Assembly: GCF_001879715.1 (NCBI RefSeq)
Contig: NZ_MNBW01000014.1
Coordinates: 31,121 to 95,120, forward strand
From: Nioella nitratireducens
GTDB lineage: Bacteria; Pseudomonadota; Alphaproteobacteria; Rhodobacterales; Rhodobacteraceae
Direction: 5' to 3'
Length of the DNA stretch: 64,000 nt
The position numbers and the translations under genes are program-made. Numbering within the stretch: the first letter of the stretch is position 1; each line of letters starts with the position of its first letter. The notes under the pieces were generated by a model, which was given only the letters and a program-made list of their open reading frames with translations, was not told the DNA's origin and did no database searches. This document shows, in pieces, positions 1 through 9,648 of the stretch.

Positions 1-2
1 AG

Positions 3-209
3 ATGGGCAATGCCGCCACCGTATCCTCGTTTGAATATACCGCGCTGCCGATGGCGATCCTGTCGGGCTGGCTGGTGTTCGGCGAGGTGCCGGACCTGTG
101 GGTCTTGGCGGGCACGACCCTGATCGCGGGTGCGGGCATTCATGTTTTCATGCGCGAACGCCGCCGTCGCTCGCCGGTGGCGCCGCGCCGTCCGCTCAGG
201 CGGGTATAG
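3..209 (+). CDS. EamA/DMT-family transporter, C-terminal fragment (5' end outside window)
   Basis: The 68 readable residues match the end of an EamA/DMT exporter: two hydrophobic stretches with the family's typical ending (ALPMAILSGWLVFGEVPD, then a last helix) and a basic cytoplasmic tail. The gene begins upstream of the window, so the apparent Met at base 3 is probably internal. Substrate cannot be told. The first base of the window falls inside the gene, and the stop is TAG at 207-209. Confidence 0.7.
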   Translation: MGNAATVSSFEYTALPMAILSGWLVFGEVPDLWVLAGTTLIAGAGIHVFMRERRRRSPVAPRRPLRRV

Positions 210-366
210 GCCTGCGCGTGGGGCGCTTTCCGGGGCGGTCGAAGCGCCGTCGGAAAAAAACGCGAGCAGGGACATTTATGGTCGAAACCCCGCTTGACGG
301 GGGGCGAGAGGGGGCCTAGAACGCCCCTCACGCCACGGGGGCCACGCCCCTGCGGCTACGCAGCGG

Positions 367-443
367 GCGGTTGTAGCTCAGTTGGTTAGAGTGCCGGCCT
401 GTCACGCCGGAGGTCGCGGGTTCGAGCCCCGTCAACCGCGCCA
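367..443 (+). tRNA. tRNA-Asp (anticodon GTC)
   Basis: Full cloverleaf of 77 nt. Acceptor arm GCGGTTG pairs with CAACCGC, discriminator base is G, and CCA is encoded at 441-443. The D-arm TAGCTCAGTTGGTTAGA, an anticodon loop reading CTGTCAC (GTC) and the T-arm GGTTCGAGCCC are all present. GTC reads Asp codons. Confidence 0.95.
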
Positions 444-600
444 CTTTCCCCTCGATGAACATCGGTTTTCAAGGCCCGCGGGCCCGCCCCTGCGCGGGGT
501 GCGGCGTTCTGGCCTGTCACAAGCCTGTGAAGCCCTCTTCACCGGGCCTGTCGGCGTCCCACATCGGCAGCACCGGACAATCGAGAGGGAGTTCCTTGCC

Positions 601-828
601 ATGAAATCAACCATCCTTTCCGCTGTTCTTCTGCTTGCCGCAGCCCCTTTGGCGTCTGCGGCCACGATAGCCGGGGCACCGGATGCCGGTGCGCCGACCA
701 AGCTGGCGGCGGCGGGAGAGACGGTCGAGACCGGGGTCAAGCCGCTGGTCGAGACCGGAGCGTCGGCCCGGATGCTGGTGGACGATTCCGCCACCGGCGA
801 CCTGCTGCCGTCGTCGAGCAAGAAGTAA
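601..828 (+). CDS. small secreted protein of unknown function
   Basis: The protein has 75 residues and starts at an ATG with a GGGAG ribosome site about 9 nt upstream. Residues 1-20 form a clear Sec signal peptide ending in ASA/A, so export to the periplasm is expected. The mature part of about 55 residues is Ala/Gly/Thr-rich, lacks cysteine and contains a repeated V-E-T-G pattern (ETVETGVKP, LVETGASA). No family is recognised. A terminator-like hairpin follows, so it is probably monocistronic. Confidence 0.6.
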   Translation: MKSTILSAVLLLAAAPLASAATIAGAPDAGAPTKLAAAGETVETGVKPLVETGASARMLVDDSATGDLLPSSSKK

Positions 829-853
829 CCCTGACGCACACGCGCGGAAGAGC

Positions 854-883
854 GGGCCGTCCCTTTGCGGGGGCGGCCTTTTT
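854..883 (+). terminator. hairpin with T-run after the small secreted protein gene
   Basis: GGGCCGTCCC and GGGGGCGGCC can pair around a TTTGC loop and are followed by TTTTT. It sits between the plus-strand small gene and the 3' end of the minus-strand TetR gene, and is oriented to stop plus-strand transcription. Confidence 0.6.
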
Positions 884-900
884 GCTTGTTGCTTGCCGGG

Positions 901-1518
901 TCACTCGTCCGGGGCGATCAGCCCAAGGCCGCGCAGGTAGATGCCGATCCCGGCCTCAAGCAGATCCTCGGGCGGGAAGGGCGCGTTGCCACCGGGTTTG
1001 CCGCGCGCGAACAGCTCCACCACGCCGTGGCTCATCGCCCAGATATGGGCCGAGAACATGCTGGCGGGCGGGCGCTTTTCCGGCGGGATATGGTCGGACA
1101 GAACCTCTGCCGCATGTTCCAGGACCTGCCGCGATTTTGCAGATGCCGCAGCAAGGCCGGGGGTGGCATTGGCGGGAATGCCGCTTTCGAACATCGCCAT
1201 GTAATGGCCGGGATATTTGCGGGCAAAGGCCAGATAGGCGCGGCCCGTCGCCTCGAAGGCGGCCAAGGCTGAGGGGCCGCCGGTCTTGAACGCATAGTCC
1301 ATCACGTCGGCGAAAATCTCGTGCCCCTGCCGCGCGCCTTCGGCGATCAACGCCTCGCGCCCCTCGAAATGGCGGTAGACGGCAGCGGGCGTGACCCCGG
1401 CCAGCTTGGCCGCTTCGGAGAGGGTAAAGCCGGTCGGCCCCTTTTCCTCGATCAGGCGCAACGCGGCATCGACAAGGGCTTGCCTGAGATTGCCGTGATG
1501 ATAGCCGCGTTTAGCCAT
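901..1518 (-). CDS. TetR/AcrR-family transcriptional regulator
   Basis: The protein has 205 residues. The N-terminal TetR helix-turn-helix lies at about residues 10-55 ([20 protein letters not shown]), followed by an all-helical ligand domain resembling the WHG-type C-terminal family. Its ATG lies 8 nt inside the end of the upstream ppk2 gene, so the two are translationally coupled and co-transcribed. A dimeric repressor binding its own promoter is the usual mode in this family; target and ligand are unknown here. Control of polyphosphate kinase by this regulator is an inference from the overlap only. Confidence 0.85.
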   Translation of the reverse strand: MAKRGYHHGNLRQALVDAALRLIEEKGPTGFTLSEAAKLAGVTPAAVYRHFEGREALIAEGARQGHEIFADVMDYAFKTGGPSALAAFEATGRAYLAFARKYPGHYMAMFESGIPANATPGLAAASAKSRQVLEHAAEVLSDHIPPEKRPPASMFSAHIWAMSHGVVELFARGKPGGNAPFPPEDLLEAGIGIYLRGLGLIAPDE

Positions 1519-2398
1519 GGTTGGCGTTGTCCGTCCACATGTCCGGCCCGCCGCAGATGCGCGGGTCGGGCGTTCCTACCAGATCGTGGTTCTTGGCGTC
1601 ATAGTCCAGACCCGACAGGATCTGGCGGATCACCGCGATGCGCGCGCGGCGCTTGTCATCGGCGCGGATCACCGTCCATGGCGCGGCAAAGCTGTGGCCG
1701 ATCGACAGGGTTTCCCCGATGGCATCGGAATAGGCGTCCCATTTCTTGAGCCCTTCCACGTCGATGGTCGAAAGTTTCCATTGCTTGAGGGGGTCGCCCT
1801 CGCGGTCGAGGAAGCGGCGCAATTGTTCCGCCCGCCCGACATTGAGCCAGAGCTTCACCAGATGAATGCCATCCTCGACCAGCATATGCTCGAACTCGGG
1901 CAGTTGCCGGAAAAAGCAATTGCGCTGTTCGGGGGTGCAAAAGCCAAAGACATGCTCGACCACGCCCCGGTTATACCAGCTGCGGTCAAAGAGCTTGATC
2001 TCACCACCTGCGGGCAGATGCTGGATATAGCGCTGAAAATACCATTGCCGGGCCTCGTGGTCGGTCGGAGTCGAGAGCGCCACGACCGAGGCGGCGCGGG
2101 GGTTGAGGTTTTCCCGCACCCGCTTGATCGAGCCGCCTTTGCCCGCCGCATCGCGGCCTTCGAAGACCACGGCCACCCGCTGTCCGGTCTGGCGCACCCA
2201 TGACAGGCATTTGACCAGTTCGATCTGCAACGCCTCCAGCGTGTCCTTGTAGTCGTCCTTGTCCATGCGATGGCGATAGGGATAGGAGGGGTCGAGCACG
2301 CTGTCTTTCTTGGCGGATTTGATCGCCTTGCGGACAGGCTCTGGCGCCTCGTCCTCGAAAAACCGGGTGATCGCACCGTCGAAGGGCAGGTCGCTCAT
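1511..2398 (-). CDS. ppk2: polyphosphate kinase 2 (PPK2 family)
   Basis: The protein has 295 residues, the length of a single-domain PPK2. It carries the Walker A-type loop [10 protein letters not shown] (residues 81-90), the conserved DRSWYNR segment (138-144) and the KLFDRSWY core of the family. PPK2 enzymes move phosphate between polyphosphate and nucleotides in the cytoplasm, often favouring NDP or NMP phosphorylation; the class and nucleotide preference cannot be set by eye. It is first in a two-gene unit with the overlapping TetR regulator gene. Confidence 0.9.
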   Translation of the reverse strand: MSDLPFDGAITRFFEDEAPEPVRKAIKSAKKDSVLDPSYPYRHRMDKDDYKDTLEALQIELVKCLSWVRQTGQRVAVVFEGRDAAGKGGSIKRVRENLNPRAASVVALSTPTDHEARQWYFQRYIQHLPAGGEIKLFDRSWYNRGVVEHVFGFCTPEQRNCFFRQLPEFEHMLVEDGIHLVKLWLNVGRAEQLRRFLDREGDPLKQWKLSTIDVEGLKKWDAYSDAIGETLSIGHSFAAPWTVIRADDKRRARIAVIRQILSGLDYDAKNHDLVGTPDPRICGGPDMWTDNANHG

Positions 2399-2453
2399 AC
2401 AGGGCCTCGTCTTTTCTTGGTCTGCTCGACTCCACTATGGGGCGCGGGCTGGA

Positions 2454-3404
2454 TCAGCGCAATCCGGCGCGGCCTGCTGCGCGGTCGATCGCGGCGATGA
2501 CCGCGTCAGGGTCGGTGTGATGCGGCATGTGGCTGGAACCGGGCAGGGTGGTCAGAACCGCGCCGGGGATCGTGTCGGCCAGCGGCACCGAGTGAATGTC
2601 ATGGCTGACGGTGCGGTCGGCCTCGGCATGGAGGATCTCGGTCGGCACGGCGATCTCGGGGTAATGCGGCACCAGTTCCTCGACCCAGCCCAACAGGTGG
2701 CGGCGTTGCAGCGCGTTGGCGCGCATCGCGGCGCGGCGCAGGGTCAGGCGCGGGCCGATATGGTCGGCATAGCCGTCCGGCGCATCCGCGGGGGCAAAAA
2801 CGCTGTCGATCTGCTGCCCGATCCGTGCATCCGTGACGAAAGCGGTGAGCAGCGGGATCACCAGCCACCGGCCCAATCGGCTGGACAGCACGGAATAGTA
2901 CGTGCCAAGCCCGGTGTCCCACGGGTGCGACACGCCCGAGACCGTGACAAGGGCCGACAGGCGGTCAGGGTGGTAGACGGCCCATGCCAGCGCCACCGCT
3001 CCGCCAAGGCTTTGACCCAGAACGATGGGGTGTTCGGCCCCAAGCTGGCGCGCGGCCTCGACAAGGATATCGGCCTGCGCCCGCAACGGGGTGCCGTCCG
3101 GGGACAGCGGTTGCGAATAGCCCAGACCGGGCCGGTCGAGGGCGATCACGCGATAATCGGTGGCCAGCCGGTCGGCGAGGTGAAAGGTGAAATCGCGCAA
3201 GTTTCCGGACGAGCCGTGGATCAGCACCAGATCGGGGCCTTCGCCGGTGACATAGGCGTGCACGTCGACCCCGTTCACGGTCAGGATGCGGCCAATCGGG
3301 GGATACTCGGCCTCGGCCCGCGCCTCGTTCCGGGCGGCGCGCCACTGGGTCCAGAGCGTCAGCGCCACGACCGCCAGGGCAAGGAAAAACAGCAGACGGA
3401 GCAT
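2454..3404 (-). CDS. membrane-anchored alpha/beta hydrolase
   Basis: The protein has 316 residues. Residues 1-20 form a hydrophobic anchor or uncleaved signal, so the enzyme probably faces the periplasm from the inner membrane. The alpha/beta-hydrolase core shows the oxyanion-hole segment LIHGSSGN, the nucleophile elbow GQSLGG (Ser), and a late SSHMPHH segment that supplies the catalytic His. Substrate is unknown; esterase-like activity is the family expectation. The start lies 6 nt after the stop of the metA-type gene, so the two are probably co-transcribed. Confidence 0.8.
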   Translation of the reverse strand: MLRLLFFLALAVVALTLWTQWRAARNEARAEAEYPPIGRILTVNGVDVHAYVTGEGPDLVLIHGSSGNLRDFTFHLADRLATDYRVIALDRPGLGYSQPLSPDGTPLRAQADILVEAARQLGAEHPIVLGQSLGGAVALAWAVYHPDRLSALVTVSGVSHPWDTGLGTYYSVLSSRLGRWLVIPLLTAFVTDARIGQQIDSVFAPADAPDGYADHIGPRLTLRRAAMRANALQRRHLLGWVEELVPHYPEIAVPTEILHAEADRTVSHDIHSVPLADTIPGAVLTTLPGSSHMPHHTDPDAVIAAIDRAAGRAGLR

Positions 3405-3410
3405 CGCGGC

Positions 3411-4364
3411 TCAGCCCCTCAGGTCGGTGCGGTCAAAGCCGATGCGGCCCATGTCGTAAGGCGTGGTCTGGTAGATCTCGGAGATCCAGTTGCCGTAGAG
3501 AAGATGCGCATGGCTGCGCCAGCGGTTCTGCGGTTTCCTGGACGGGTCATCGTCGGGGAAATAGTTGACCGGCATCTGGATTTCGGCACCCGCGATCTGC
3601 ACGTTGTCCAGATCGCGGCGGTATTCCTCGTTCAGGGTGCCGCTGTCATATTCGAGATGGTTGAAGATATAGAGGGCGCGATGCGCAGGGTCTTCCACCA
3701 GCGCCGGGCCGACCTCGGTCGAGTCCAGCAGGATCGGCAGGCCGGCGGCCTCGATCTCGTCGCGGCGCATTTCCGTCCAACGGCTGACGGGCATCACCAG
3801 ATCGTCGGAATAGCCCCGCAGGAAGGGGCTTTCGGGGTGCAGGTTGGCGTGCCGGTAGCAGCCGAACAACTTGCGACCCAGAACGTGTTTCGTGACGCCG
3901 TGAAAATGGTTGATCATCGCCATCCCGCCCCAGCAGACGCCGAAGGTGGAATGCACGTTGGTCTGGGTCCATTCGAAGATGCGCGACAGCTCGTCCCAGT
4001 AGGTGACATCGGAAAATTCCAGATGTTCGATAGGCGCGCCGGTGATGATCAGCCCGTCGAATTTCTCGCCCGTCTCCGCGACCTCGCTGAATGGGCGATA
4101 GAATTCTTCCATATGCGCGGGCGCAGCGTTTCGGGCCTGATGTTCGCTCATGCGGATGAGACTTAGCTCGATTTGCAACGGTGTCGCGCCGATCAGCCGG
4201 GCGAACTGGTTTTCGGTCTGGATTTTCTTGGGCATCAGGTTGAGCAGCCCGATGCGCAGGGGCCGGATATCCTGCCGCGCTGCCATGTCCTCTGGCATGA
4301 CCATCACGCCCTCTTTCGAGAGAACGTCATAGGCAGGCAGGGTGGAGGGCAGCTTGATCGGCAT
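3411..4364 (-). CDS. metAA: MetA-family homoserine O-acyltransferase, probably acetyl-CoA dependent
   Basis: The 317-residue protein is full length for MetA. It carries the nucleophile Cys144 in FGVCWGG and the conserved [13 protein letters not shown] and [13 protein letters not shown] regions. It activates homoserine for methionine synthesis. The residue after GAPI is Glu113, equivalent to position 111 of the E. coli enzyme. In this family Gly there goes with succinyl-CoA use and Glu with acetyl-CoA use, so homoserine O-acetyltransferase is the better call despite the MetA fold. A PLP-dependent trans-sulfuration enzyme of the kind that uses the product is encoded at 54218-55411. Confidence 0.9.
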   Translation of the reverse strand: MPIKLPSTLPAYDVLSKEGVMVMPEDMAARQDIRPLRIGLLNLMPKKIQTENQFARLIGATPLQIELSLIRMSEHQARNAAPAHMEEFYRPFSEVAETGEKFDGLIITGAPIEHLEFSDVTYWDELSRIFEWTQTNVHSTFGVCWGGMAMINHFHGVTKHVLGRKLFGCYRHANLHPESPFLRGYSDDLVMPVSRWTEMRRDEIEAAGLPILLDSTEVGPALVEDPAHRALYIFNHLEYDSGTLNEEYRRDLDNVQIAGAEIQMPVNYFPDDDPSRKPQNRWRSHAHLLYGNWISEIYQTTPYDMGRIGFDRTDLRG

Positions 4365-4396
4365 ATCCGGGGTCCCAAATGGTTGAAATTGAGGAA

Positions 4397-5275
4397 TTAG
4401 GCGCTTTCCCGACGCCCCTCAAGGGCCGCTGCGACAAGCGCGATCACGTCCTTTGCATCGCGCACCGTGGCCACATCCTCGGCCTTGACAGTGACGCCCC
4501 AGTTGCGGGCCATCGCGGCATAGAGCGGCACCCGGTGCCGGATCGCGCGGGCATAGGCGAAGCGGATGAAATCGTCGGGCACCACGTCGGTGGCGGCAAC
4601 CCCGCGCTCTCGTTTGAAGTCGTCCCAGAGCTGGCGCATGATGCGCGGCTGGTAATACATCGGCTTGGGCGCGCGGTCGAAGCGGCGGATCAGGTTCTCG
4701 GTGTGATCCTCGCTGCCCTCGATCCACACCATCAGGGTCTGGGTGTTCAGCGTCTTCAGCACCTCGTCGCGCGGATCGTCGGGGGTCACCACCTCGCAGA
4801 TCGAGCCACCGGTGTCGCAGACGAAATTGGAATAACCATAAAGGTCATGCGCGCGGGTGATGAATTGCGGCGTGTCCAGCAGCGCGTTGATTTCGGCGCG
4901 GCGGTGCAGATCCTGCCGACGCATGTATTCGGCAAAGCTGAGCCCGCCCAGGTCGGGGTTGCCGGGCTTGCCCAGATAGGTCGAGAGCGGCGCCAGATTG
5001 TCAAAGGTGATGTTCGAGCCGATATAGATCGAGTCCGACAGCAGCAGCTTTGCCAGAAACGGCACCTGCATGGCCTGCCGCTTCAGGTTGTCGGCAATAT
5101 GCTCGCCCATATAGGCGGTGCCGATGCGGTAGTCGACAGAGTAGTGAAACCAACTGCCCTCGTCGCGCAGCAGGTTGGCGAGATGGGTTTTTCCCAGCCC
5201 GGACATGCCGAAAAACGTCAGGCGCTTGTCCTGCGCGGCGGTCAGTGCCCGTGCGTTTTCATAGAGGAGGCTCAT
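4397..5275 (-). CDS. P-loop ATPase-like protein of unknown function
   Basis: The protein has 292 residues. A Walker A motif GMSGLGKT lies near residue 23 after a short strand (RLTFFG), followed by HYSVDYRIG and by an acidic segment, [11 protein letters not shown], that could supply Walker B-like residues. The protein is soluble with no signal peptide or membrane helix. It is not one of the common kinases or AAA proteins that I recognise. Its 3' end lies 33 nt upstream of the metA-type gene on the same strand, and its start overlaps the end of the EamA gene by 17 nt, so these genes probably form one transcript. Confidence 0.65.
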   Translation of the reverse strand: MSLLYENARALTAAQDKRLTFFGMSGLGKTHLANLLRDEGSWFHYSVDYRIGTAYMGEHIADNLKRQAMQVPFLAKLLLSDSIYIGSNITFDNLAPLSTYLGKPGNPDLGGLSFAEYMRRQDLHRRAEINALLDTPQFITRAHDLYGYSNFVCDTGGSICEVVTPDDPRDEVLKTLNTQTLMVWIEGSEDHTENLIRRFDRAPKPMYYQPRIMRQLWDDFKRERGVAATDVVPDDFIRFAYARAIRHRVPLYAAMARNWGVTVKAEDVATVRDAKDVIALVAAALEGRRESA

Positions 5276-6239
5276 GGGGCCGCTCGTCCTTCCCTTGCGA
5301 CAGCCCGTGAGGGATAGCGCGCGGCGCGGGCCGGGTCCACACCGAAAGGGCGCGAAACAGTCGGCCGTCGAGGATCAGCAAGCCAAGTGCCAGCAGGGCA
5401 AAGCCAAGGAACGCGGTGGGGGCCAGCCGTTCGCCAAGAACCAGAGCGCCAAGGCCGATGGCCACCGGCGGGATCGTCAGCGTCACCAGCATCGCGTTGG
5501 CGCTGCCCGCCGCCTGCACGATCCGGTAGTAAAGCAGATAGGCCAGCGCCGTGCCGATCACCGCGAAATAACCGATGGCGGCATAGGTCTGCGGCAGGTG
5601 GGGCAGGGAGGGCGTGCCCTCCAGCCACAGGGCGAGCGGCAGCATGATCAGGGTCGAGCCGGTCAGCATCCCGGCAGCCGCCACCTGCGGCGGCAAGTGC
5701 GACAGCTTTGCCCGCGCCCACGCGGCGGCACAGGCGTAGGACAGCGTCCCCGTCAGCACCGCCAATTGCGCCAGCGAACGGATGTCGAATTGCTGCAACG
5801 CATCCAGCCCGATCGCCACCGCCACGCCGACAAAGGCCACGGACACGCCCGCCACACGGCGCAGCGTCATACGTTCATCCGCGAAACAGGCGGCGGCGAC
5901 CGGAACCGCAAAGACGGCAGTCGCGGCATTGAAGATCGAGGTCAGACCGGTTTCGATATGCAACTGCCCCCACGCCATCAGAGAAAACGGGATGACATTG
6001 TTCAACAGCCCCATGATCAGGAACGCCCCCCAGACCTTGGGCGCACGCGGCAGGGGCAGACGGCGCAGGGCGACATAAACCCAGAGGATCAGCATCGCCC
6101 ACCCGACCCGGTGCGCGACAAGGGTGAATACCCCAACCTCGTCCAGCGCCACCCGGATCGACAGAAAGGACGCGCCCCAGATGAGGCCAAGCAGGGCGAT
6201 GTCGCCCCATGCGCGGGAAGAAATGGTTTTGCCGGTCAT
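5259..6239 (-). CDS. EamA/DMT-family inner-membrane exporter
   Basis: The protein has 326 residues, with about ten hydrophobic helices in two EamA repeats; the first repeat begins ALLGLIWGASFLSIRVAL. Such proteins export amino acids, nucleobases or other metabolites, and the substrate cannot be assigned. It is the first gene of a run that continues through the P-loop protein, the metA-type gene and the hydrolase on the minus strand. Its 3' end overlaps the next gene by 17 nt. Confidence 0.85.
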   Translation of the reverse strand: MTGKTISSRAWGDIALLGLIWGASFLSIRVALDEVGVFTLVAHRVGWAMLILWVYVALRRLPLPRAPKVWGAFLIMGLLNNVIPFSLMAWGQLHIETGLTSIFNAATAVFAVPVAAACFADERMTLRRVAGVSVAFVGVAVAIGLDALQQFDIRSLAQLAVLTGTLSYACAAAWARAKLSHLPPQVAAAGMLTGSTLIMLPLALWLEGTPSLPHLPQTYAAIGYFAVIGTALAYLLYYRIVQAAGSANAMLVTLTIPPVAIGLGALVLGERLAPTAFLGFALLALGLLILDGRLFRALSVWTRPAPRAIPHGLSQGKDERPHEPPL

Positions 6240-6349
6240 GCCTGCCCTTTAGCCCGCGCGCGGGTCTGGGCGCGACCCGGAACCTGCGCAAAGAAAACGC
6301 CCCGGGGCCGGGTGGCCGCGGGGCGTTTGCCGTTAGCGATGGCGCTTGC

Positions 6350-7630
6350 TCAGAACGTGAACTGCGCCTGGAACCCGACCCCAACGGCGGAGTTGCCGGT
6401 GAAGTTTGCGGCGGCAACGCCCCCCACTTCCGGCAGGGCATCGCCGAGCCACGAGTAGTTGATCCCACCCGACAGGTTCATGTTGCCTTCGGTGTATCGC
6501 ATCCCGAGCGTCACCCCGAACATCCCGTTGGTCGGCCCCAGCGGCGACACCAGCGGGTCGCCTTCGGGTTCGTAGATCAGCGTCAGCGACCCGGACAGCG
6601 CATCGCTGAAGCGACGACCGACGCCGAGCGTGTAGCGTTCGCTGTCATCAAGGTTCACGAGGTCGGAACCAAGCAGCAAAGGCACCACGTCCACGGACGA
6701 GAATTCGGTCCAGCGGTAGCTGGCGGTCAGCAAGGTGTCTTCGGCAATCCCGGTCTGGAAGTCGATGTTCAGCGAGCGCGGGGTCACGTAATTGACGGTT
6801 CCCGCTTGGGTCAGGCCGAACATGTTTTCCGTGGTGCTGGCGCTGTGGTCCGTCTCGAAACGGTAGGTGACGGCCAGACGCAGGGCGATATCGGGAATCT
6901 CGTAGGCGCCCCCGATCAGGTAGGTCGGCTGCGCGTCATCCTGCATGTTGAAGCGATACCCGCCATTGGTGGCAAAATTGGTCGCCTGCGTCCCGACGCC
7001 CCCGGCGAGCGCCGCGAAGGTGCCCGCGCCATAGGCCGTGTCAATGGCCGCCTGCGCCGTTGCATTGCCCGCGACAGCGGCGCCAAGGGTCGCAGAACTC
7101 AGTTGCGTGGCCCCTGCGGGCAGACCTGCGTTGAACGTCCGGGCCACGGCCGAGGTCGCGATGGCATTGCGATAGGCGATACCGTTCAGGGCAACGTCAG
7201 CCTGCACGGTTTCGACACCGATCCCGCCGAAGACAGAGAAGCCGCCGCCAACCTCGTACCGGCCCACGAAGGTGGCTGCCGTGCTGCTGAGGTCGGCCAT
7301 GGTGCCGCCGAGTGTGCTGGTCAGCGGGCTGTTGCCATATGTGATATTGGCGCCATAGGGCTGGTCAAGGATCACCGCGTAGCTGAACGCGTCGTTGATC
7401 CGGTTGGTGTAGCTGAACCCAAATTGAGTATAGGTATCGCCCACGTCATAGCTGTTGCCGAGCGCGTCGGTGCCGCTCACCGACGGCATGACAACGCCGA
7501 ACGACAGGCTGGTTGCCCCGTCATCGGCGAAGATGGCGCTGGTGCTCTGCCCCGAGCGGTCAAGACCACCGGCCTGTACGATGGCGGTCGAGGCCAACAG
7601 GGCGCTTGCGGCCAAAGCGAACTTGTTCAT
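6350..7630 (-). CDS. FadL/OmpP1-type outer-membrane transport protein
   Basis: The protein has 426 residues. The start at 7630 is chosen because it has an AGGGA ribosome site and opens a textbook signal peptide (MNKFALAASALLASTAIVQA). The mature N-terminus GGLDRSGQSTSAIF is typical of the FadL/TodX family, and the chain ends in an aromatic beta-barrel signature (AQFTF). It should form a barrel for uptake of fatty acids or other hydrophobic compounds. The reading frame stays open for another 257 codons upstream, but that stretch runs antisense-like through the next gene and is not coding. Confidence 0.85.
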   Translation of the reverse strand: MNKFALAASALLASTAIVQAGGLDRSGQSTSAIFADDGATSLSFGVVMPSVSGTDALGNSYDVGDTYTQFGFSYTNRINDAFSYAVILDQPYGANITYGNSPLTSTLGGTMADLSSTAATFVGRYEVGGGFSVFGGIGVETVQADVALNGIAYRNAIATSAVARTFNAGLPAGATQLSSATLGAAVAGNATAQAAIDTAYGAGTFAALAGGVGTQATNFATNGGYRFNMQDDAQPTYLIGGAYEIPDIALRLAVTYRFETDHSASTTENMFGLTQAGTVNYVTPRSLNIDFQTGIAEDTLLTASYRWTEFSSVDVVPLLLGSDLVNLDDSERYTLGVGRRFSDALSGSLTLIYEPEGDPLVSPLGPTNGMFGVTLGMRYTEGNMNLSGGINYSWLGDALPEVGGVAAANFTGNSAVGVGFQAQFTF

Positions 7631-7779
7631 TATATTGTCCCTCCATGCAGCCCGATGGCTGTCTCCTAGGCAATATTTTGCCGAGGCGGTGGAACGCGTC
7701 AAATGTTCCCTTGCGTAAGCGACCAGAAGGCAGCGCTTAGCCAAAAAGACAGGCGCAAACTGTGACGGATATGCGACAG

Positions 7780-8676
7780 TCAGCGCGCCGCAACGGGGCG
7801 GCGGTCGGAAATGACATTCACGTAATTGGCTCCGAAAATCAGCGCGGCGCCAATAAAGACCGACAGGCTGAGCGGCTCGCCATAGACCAGCATGCCCACC
7901 ATCGCGATCACCGGCAGGCGCCCGAAGTCGATCGGCAGCACGACGGTGGCCGGGGCCAGCGTCATCGCCGTGGTGATGCAGTAATGCGCCGCCAACCCGC
8001 CAAGGCCGATCACCATGATCCACGGCAAGGTTTCCATCCGGGGCAGCGCCATGTCGCCATCGTATCCTGCGCAGATCAGCCCGAAAACCAGTTGCATCGT
8101 GGTCAGGTAAAACAGGATGCAGGTGACGCTGGCAGTGCGGGTCAGTTGCTTGGTGAAAATCCCGGTCAGCGCGAAACAGATCGCCGCGCCCGCCGCCGTG
8201 AACGTGCCAAGGGACACTGGCGTCACGCCGGGTTGCGCCACGATCAGGATGCCGAGGAATCCGCAGAGCACCACGCCAAGCTTGCGCAGGGTGAAGCGTT
8301 CTCCAAGCAGGAAGGGCGCCAGCAGGATCACCCAGAGCGGGTTGGTGAATTCCAGCGCAAAGACCTGCGCCAGCGGGATCAGCGTCAGCGAATACAGCCA
8401 CAGGTTCTGACCGGTGAAATGGGCAATGTTTCGCACCAAATGGCGGGAAAATCCGCGCGTCGTGACCTCACCCAGCTTGCCGCGCAGGAGCGCGATGATA
8501 ACCACGATCACCACGCCGATGATCGACCGATAGGTCATCATCTCGAAGGTATCGAGATCCGATGCCAGTTCGCGCCCCGCGACGGCCATGCCGGAAAACG
8601 AGACAATGGCGCCGATCATCCAGACGGCGGCCTTGCCGTTCTGCGACGGCTCGATGGTGACGGTGGACCTGGTCAT
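7780..8676 (-). CDS. EamA/DMT-family inner-membrane transporter
   Basis: The protein has 298 residues from the chosen ATG at 8676, which has AGGAC 8 nt upstream; the frame is open to 8754 but that extension is Pro/Gly-rich and unlikely. About ten hydrophobic helices fall in two repeats, with the motif ALEFTNPLWVILLAPFLLGERF in the first. Exported substrate is unknown. It lies upstream of the FadL-type gene on the same strand, separated by about 150 nt with its own ribosome site, so co-transcription is uncertain. Confidence 0.85.
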   Translation of the reverse strand: MTRSTVTIEPSQNGKAAVWMIGAIVSFSGMAVAGRELASDLDTFEMMTYRSIIGVVIVVIIALLRGKLGEVTTRGFSRHLVRNIAHFTGQNLWLYSLTLIPLAQVFALEFTNPLWVILLAPFLLGERFTLRKLGVVLCGFLGILIVAQPGVTPVSLGTFTAAGAAICFALTGIFTKQLTRTASVTCILFYLTTMQLVFGLICAGYDGDMALPRMETLPWIMVIGLGGLAAHYCITTAMTLAPATVVLPIDFGRLPVIAMVGMLVYGEPLSLSVFIGAALIFGANYVNVISDRRPVAAR

Positions 8677-8764
8677 GGGGCGGACGTCCTGCAAGAGCGG
8701 CGGCCCTTGCGGGGGCCATGCCCCAGACCTGCCAGCAAGTCGCGGGATTGGCAAGCGGTCCCGG

Positions 8765-9046
8765 TCAGCCCGGCATCCCGGTCACGGTGTAGTTGCGCGG
8801 AACGCCTGCGCTGATCCGGCCCCAATCCGAGGCGGCGGCGCGTGCCTGATGGGCACGAAAGGCATCTGGGTCGGCAAATTCCTCGGCCACCAGGAACCGG
8901 CCCGGCGCGGCGGGATCTTCCGACACCTCGAACGACAGGCAGCCCGGTTCGGCCCGTGTGGCGCGGATATGGTCGGGCAAGGCGGCACGGATTGCCGCCA
9001 GCCGGTCGGCGGGCACGTCGATCTGGCCGGTTAGGGTGACGGTCAT
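8765..9046 (-). CDS. antibiotic biosynthesis monooxygenase (ABM)-type small protein
   Basis: The protein has 93 residues and a single ferredoxin-like ABM fold: strand MTVTLTGQIDV, helix, then EPGCLSFEVSEDPAAPGRFLVAEEFADPDAFRAHQ. The EPGCLSF and EEF..P..F..H pattern is typical of the family (YgiN-like proteins). Members act as cofactor-poor oxygenases or binders of quinones or haem; function here is unknown. The start at 9046 is set by AGGAG 9 nt upstream. Confidence 0.75.
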   Translation of the reverse strand: MTVTLTGQIDVPADRLAAIRAALPDHIRATRAEPGCLSFEVSEDPAAPGRFLVAEEFADPDAFRAHQARAAASDWGRISAGVPRNYTVTGMPG

Positions 9047-9195
9047 GGGCGGCTCCTGTCCTATCGCTGGCCCGAGGTAGCACCGATGTGGGCCGAACCA
9101 CCAGCCCATGCACCCGAAAGCGCCGAAAGACTGGCCAAACCCCGTGGGCCGCCCCACATTAAGGGCAGCACAGGACAATCAAGGACAGCAGCGCC

Positions 9196-9648
9196 ATGAC
9201 CTACCAAAAAACCCCCGAGGCCCTGTCGCGCCTCAGCCCCGAACAACACCGCGTCACGCAGGAAAACGGAACCGAGCGGCCCTTTAGCGGCGTGTATGAC
9301 AGCCATTTCGAGGCCGGGATCTACGTCGACATCGTGTCTGGCGAGCCGCTTTTCGCGTCCAGCCAAAAGTTTCAGTCCGGCTGTGGCTGGCCGTCCTTTG
9401 CCAAACCGCTGGAGACCGCCAACGTGGTGGAACGGCGCGACGACAGCCTCGGCATGGTCCGCACCGAAGTGCGCTCGACCCATGGCGACAGCCATCTGGG
9501 CCACGTCTTTCCCGACGGGCCGCTGGATATGGGCGGGTTGAGATACTGCATCAACTCTGCCGCGTTGCGCTTTGTTCCGAAAGCGGAAATGGAGGCCGAG
9601 GGTTATGGCGCCTATCTGGATCAGGTGGAGGAGGCGGCGGGCCAGTAG
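9196..9648 (+). CDS. msrB: peptide-methionine (R)-S-oxide reductase MsrB
   Basis: The protein has 150 residues. It reduces Met-R-sulfoxide in proteins, with the catalytic Cys in [11 protein letters not shown], the second conserved segment SGCGWPSF, and the [10 protein letters not shown] loop. The two CxxC pairs that bind structural zinc in many MsrB proteins are missing: the corresponding places read [11 protein letters not shown] and GDSHLGHVF. It is therefore a zinc-free form. Its last 28 nt overlap the 3' end of the convergent sulfotransferase gene. Confidence 0.92.
   Translation: MTYQKTPEALSRLSPEQHRVTQENGTERPFSGVYDSHFEAGIYVDIVSGEPLFASSQKFQSGCGWPSFAKPLETANVVERRDDSLGMVRTEVRSTHGDSHLGHVFPDGPLDMGGLRYCINSAALRFVPKAEMEAEGYGAYLDQVEEAAGQ

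Noticed and set aside
2310..4166. 618-codon open frame on the plus strand
   Set aside because: It runs antisense through the hydrolase and metA-type genes, is rich in Gly/Arg/His/Val with no family pattern, and lacks a ribosome site. GC-rich genes commonly leave such open antisense frames.
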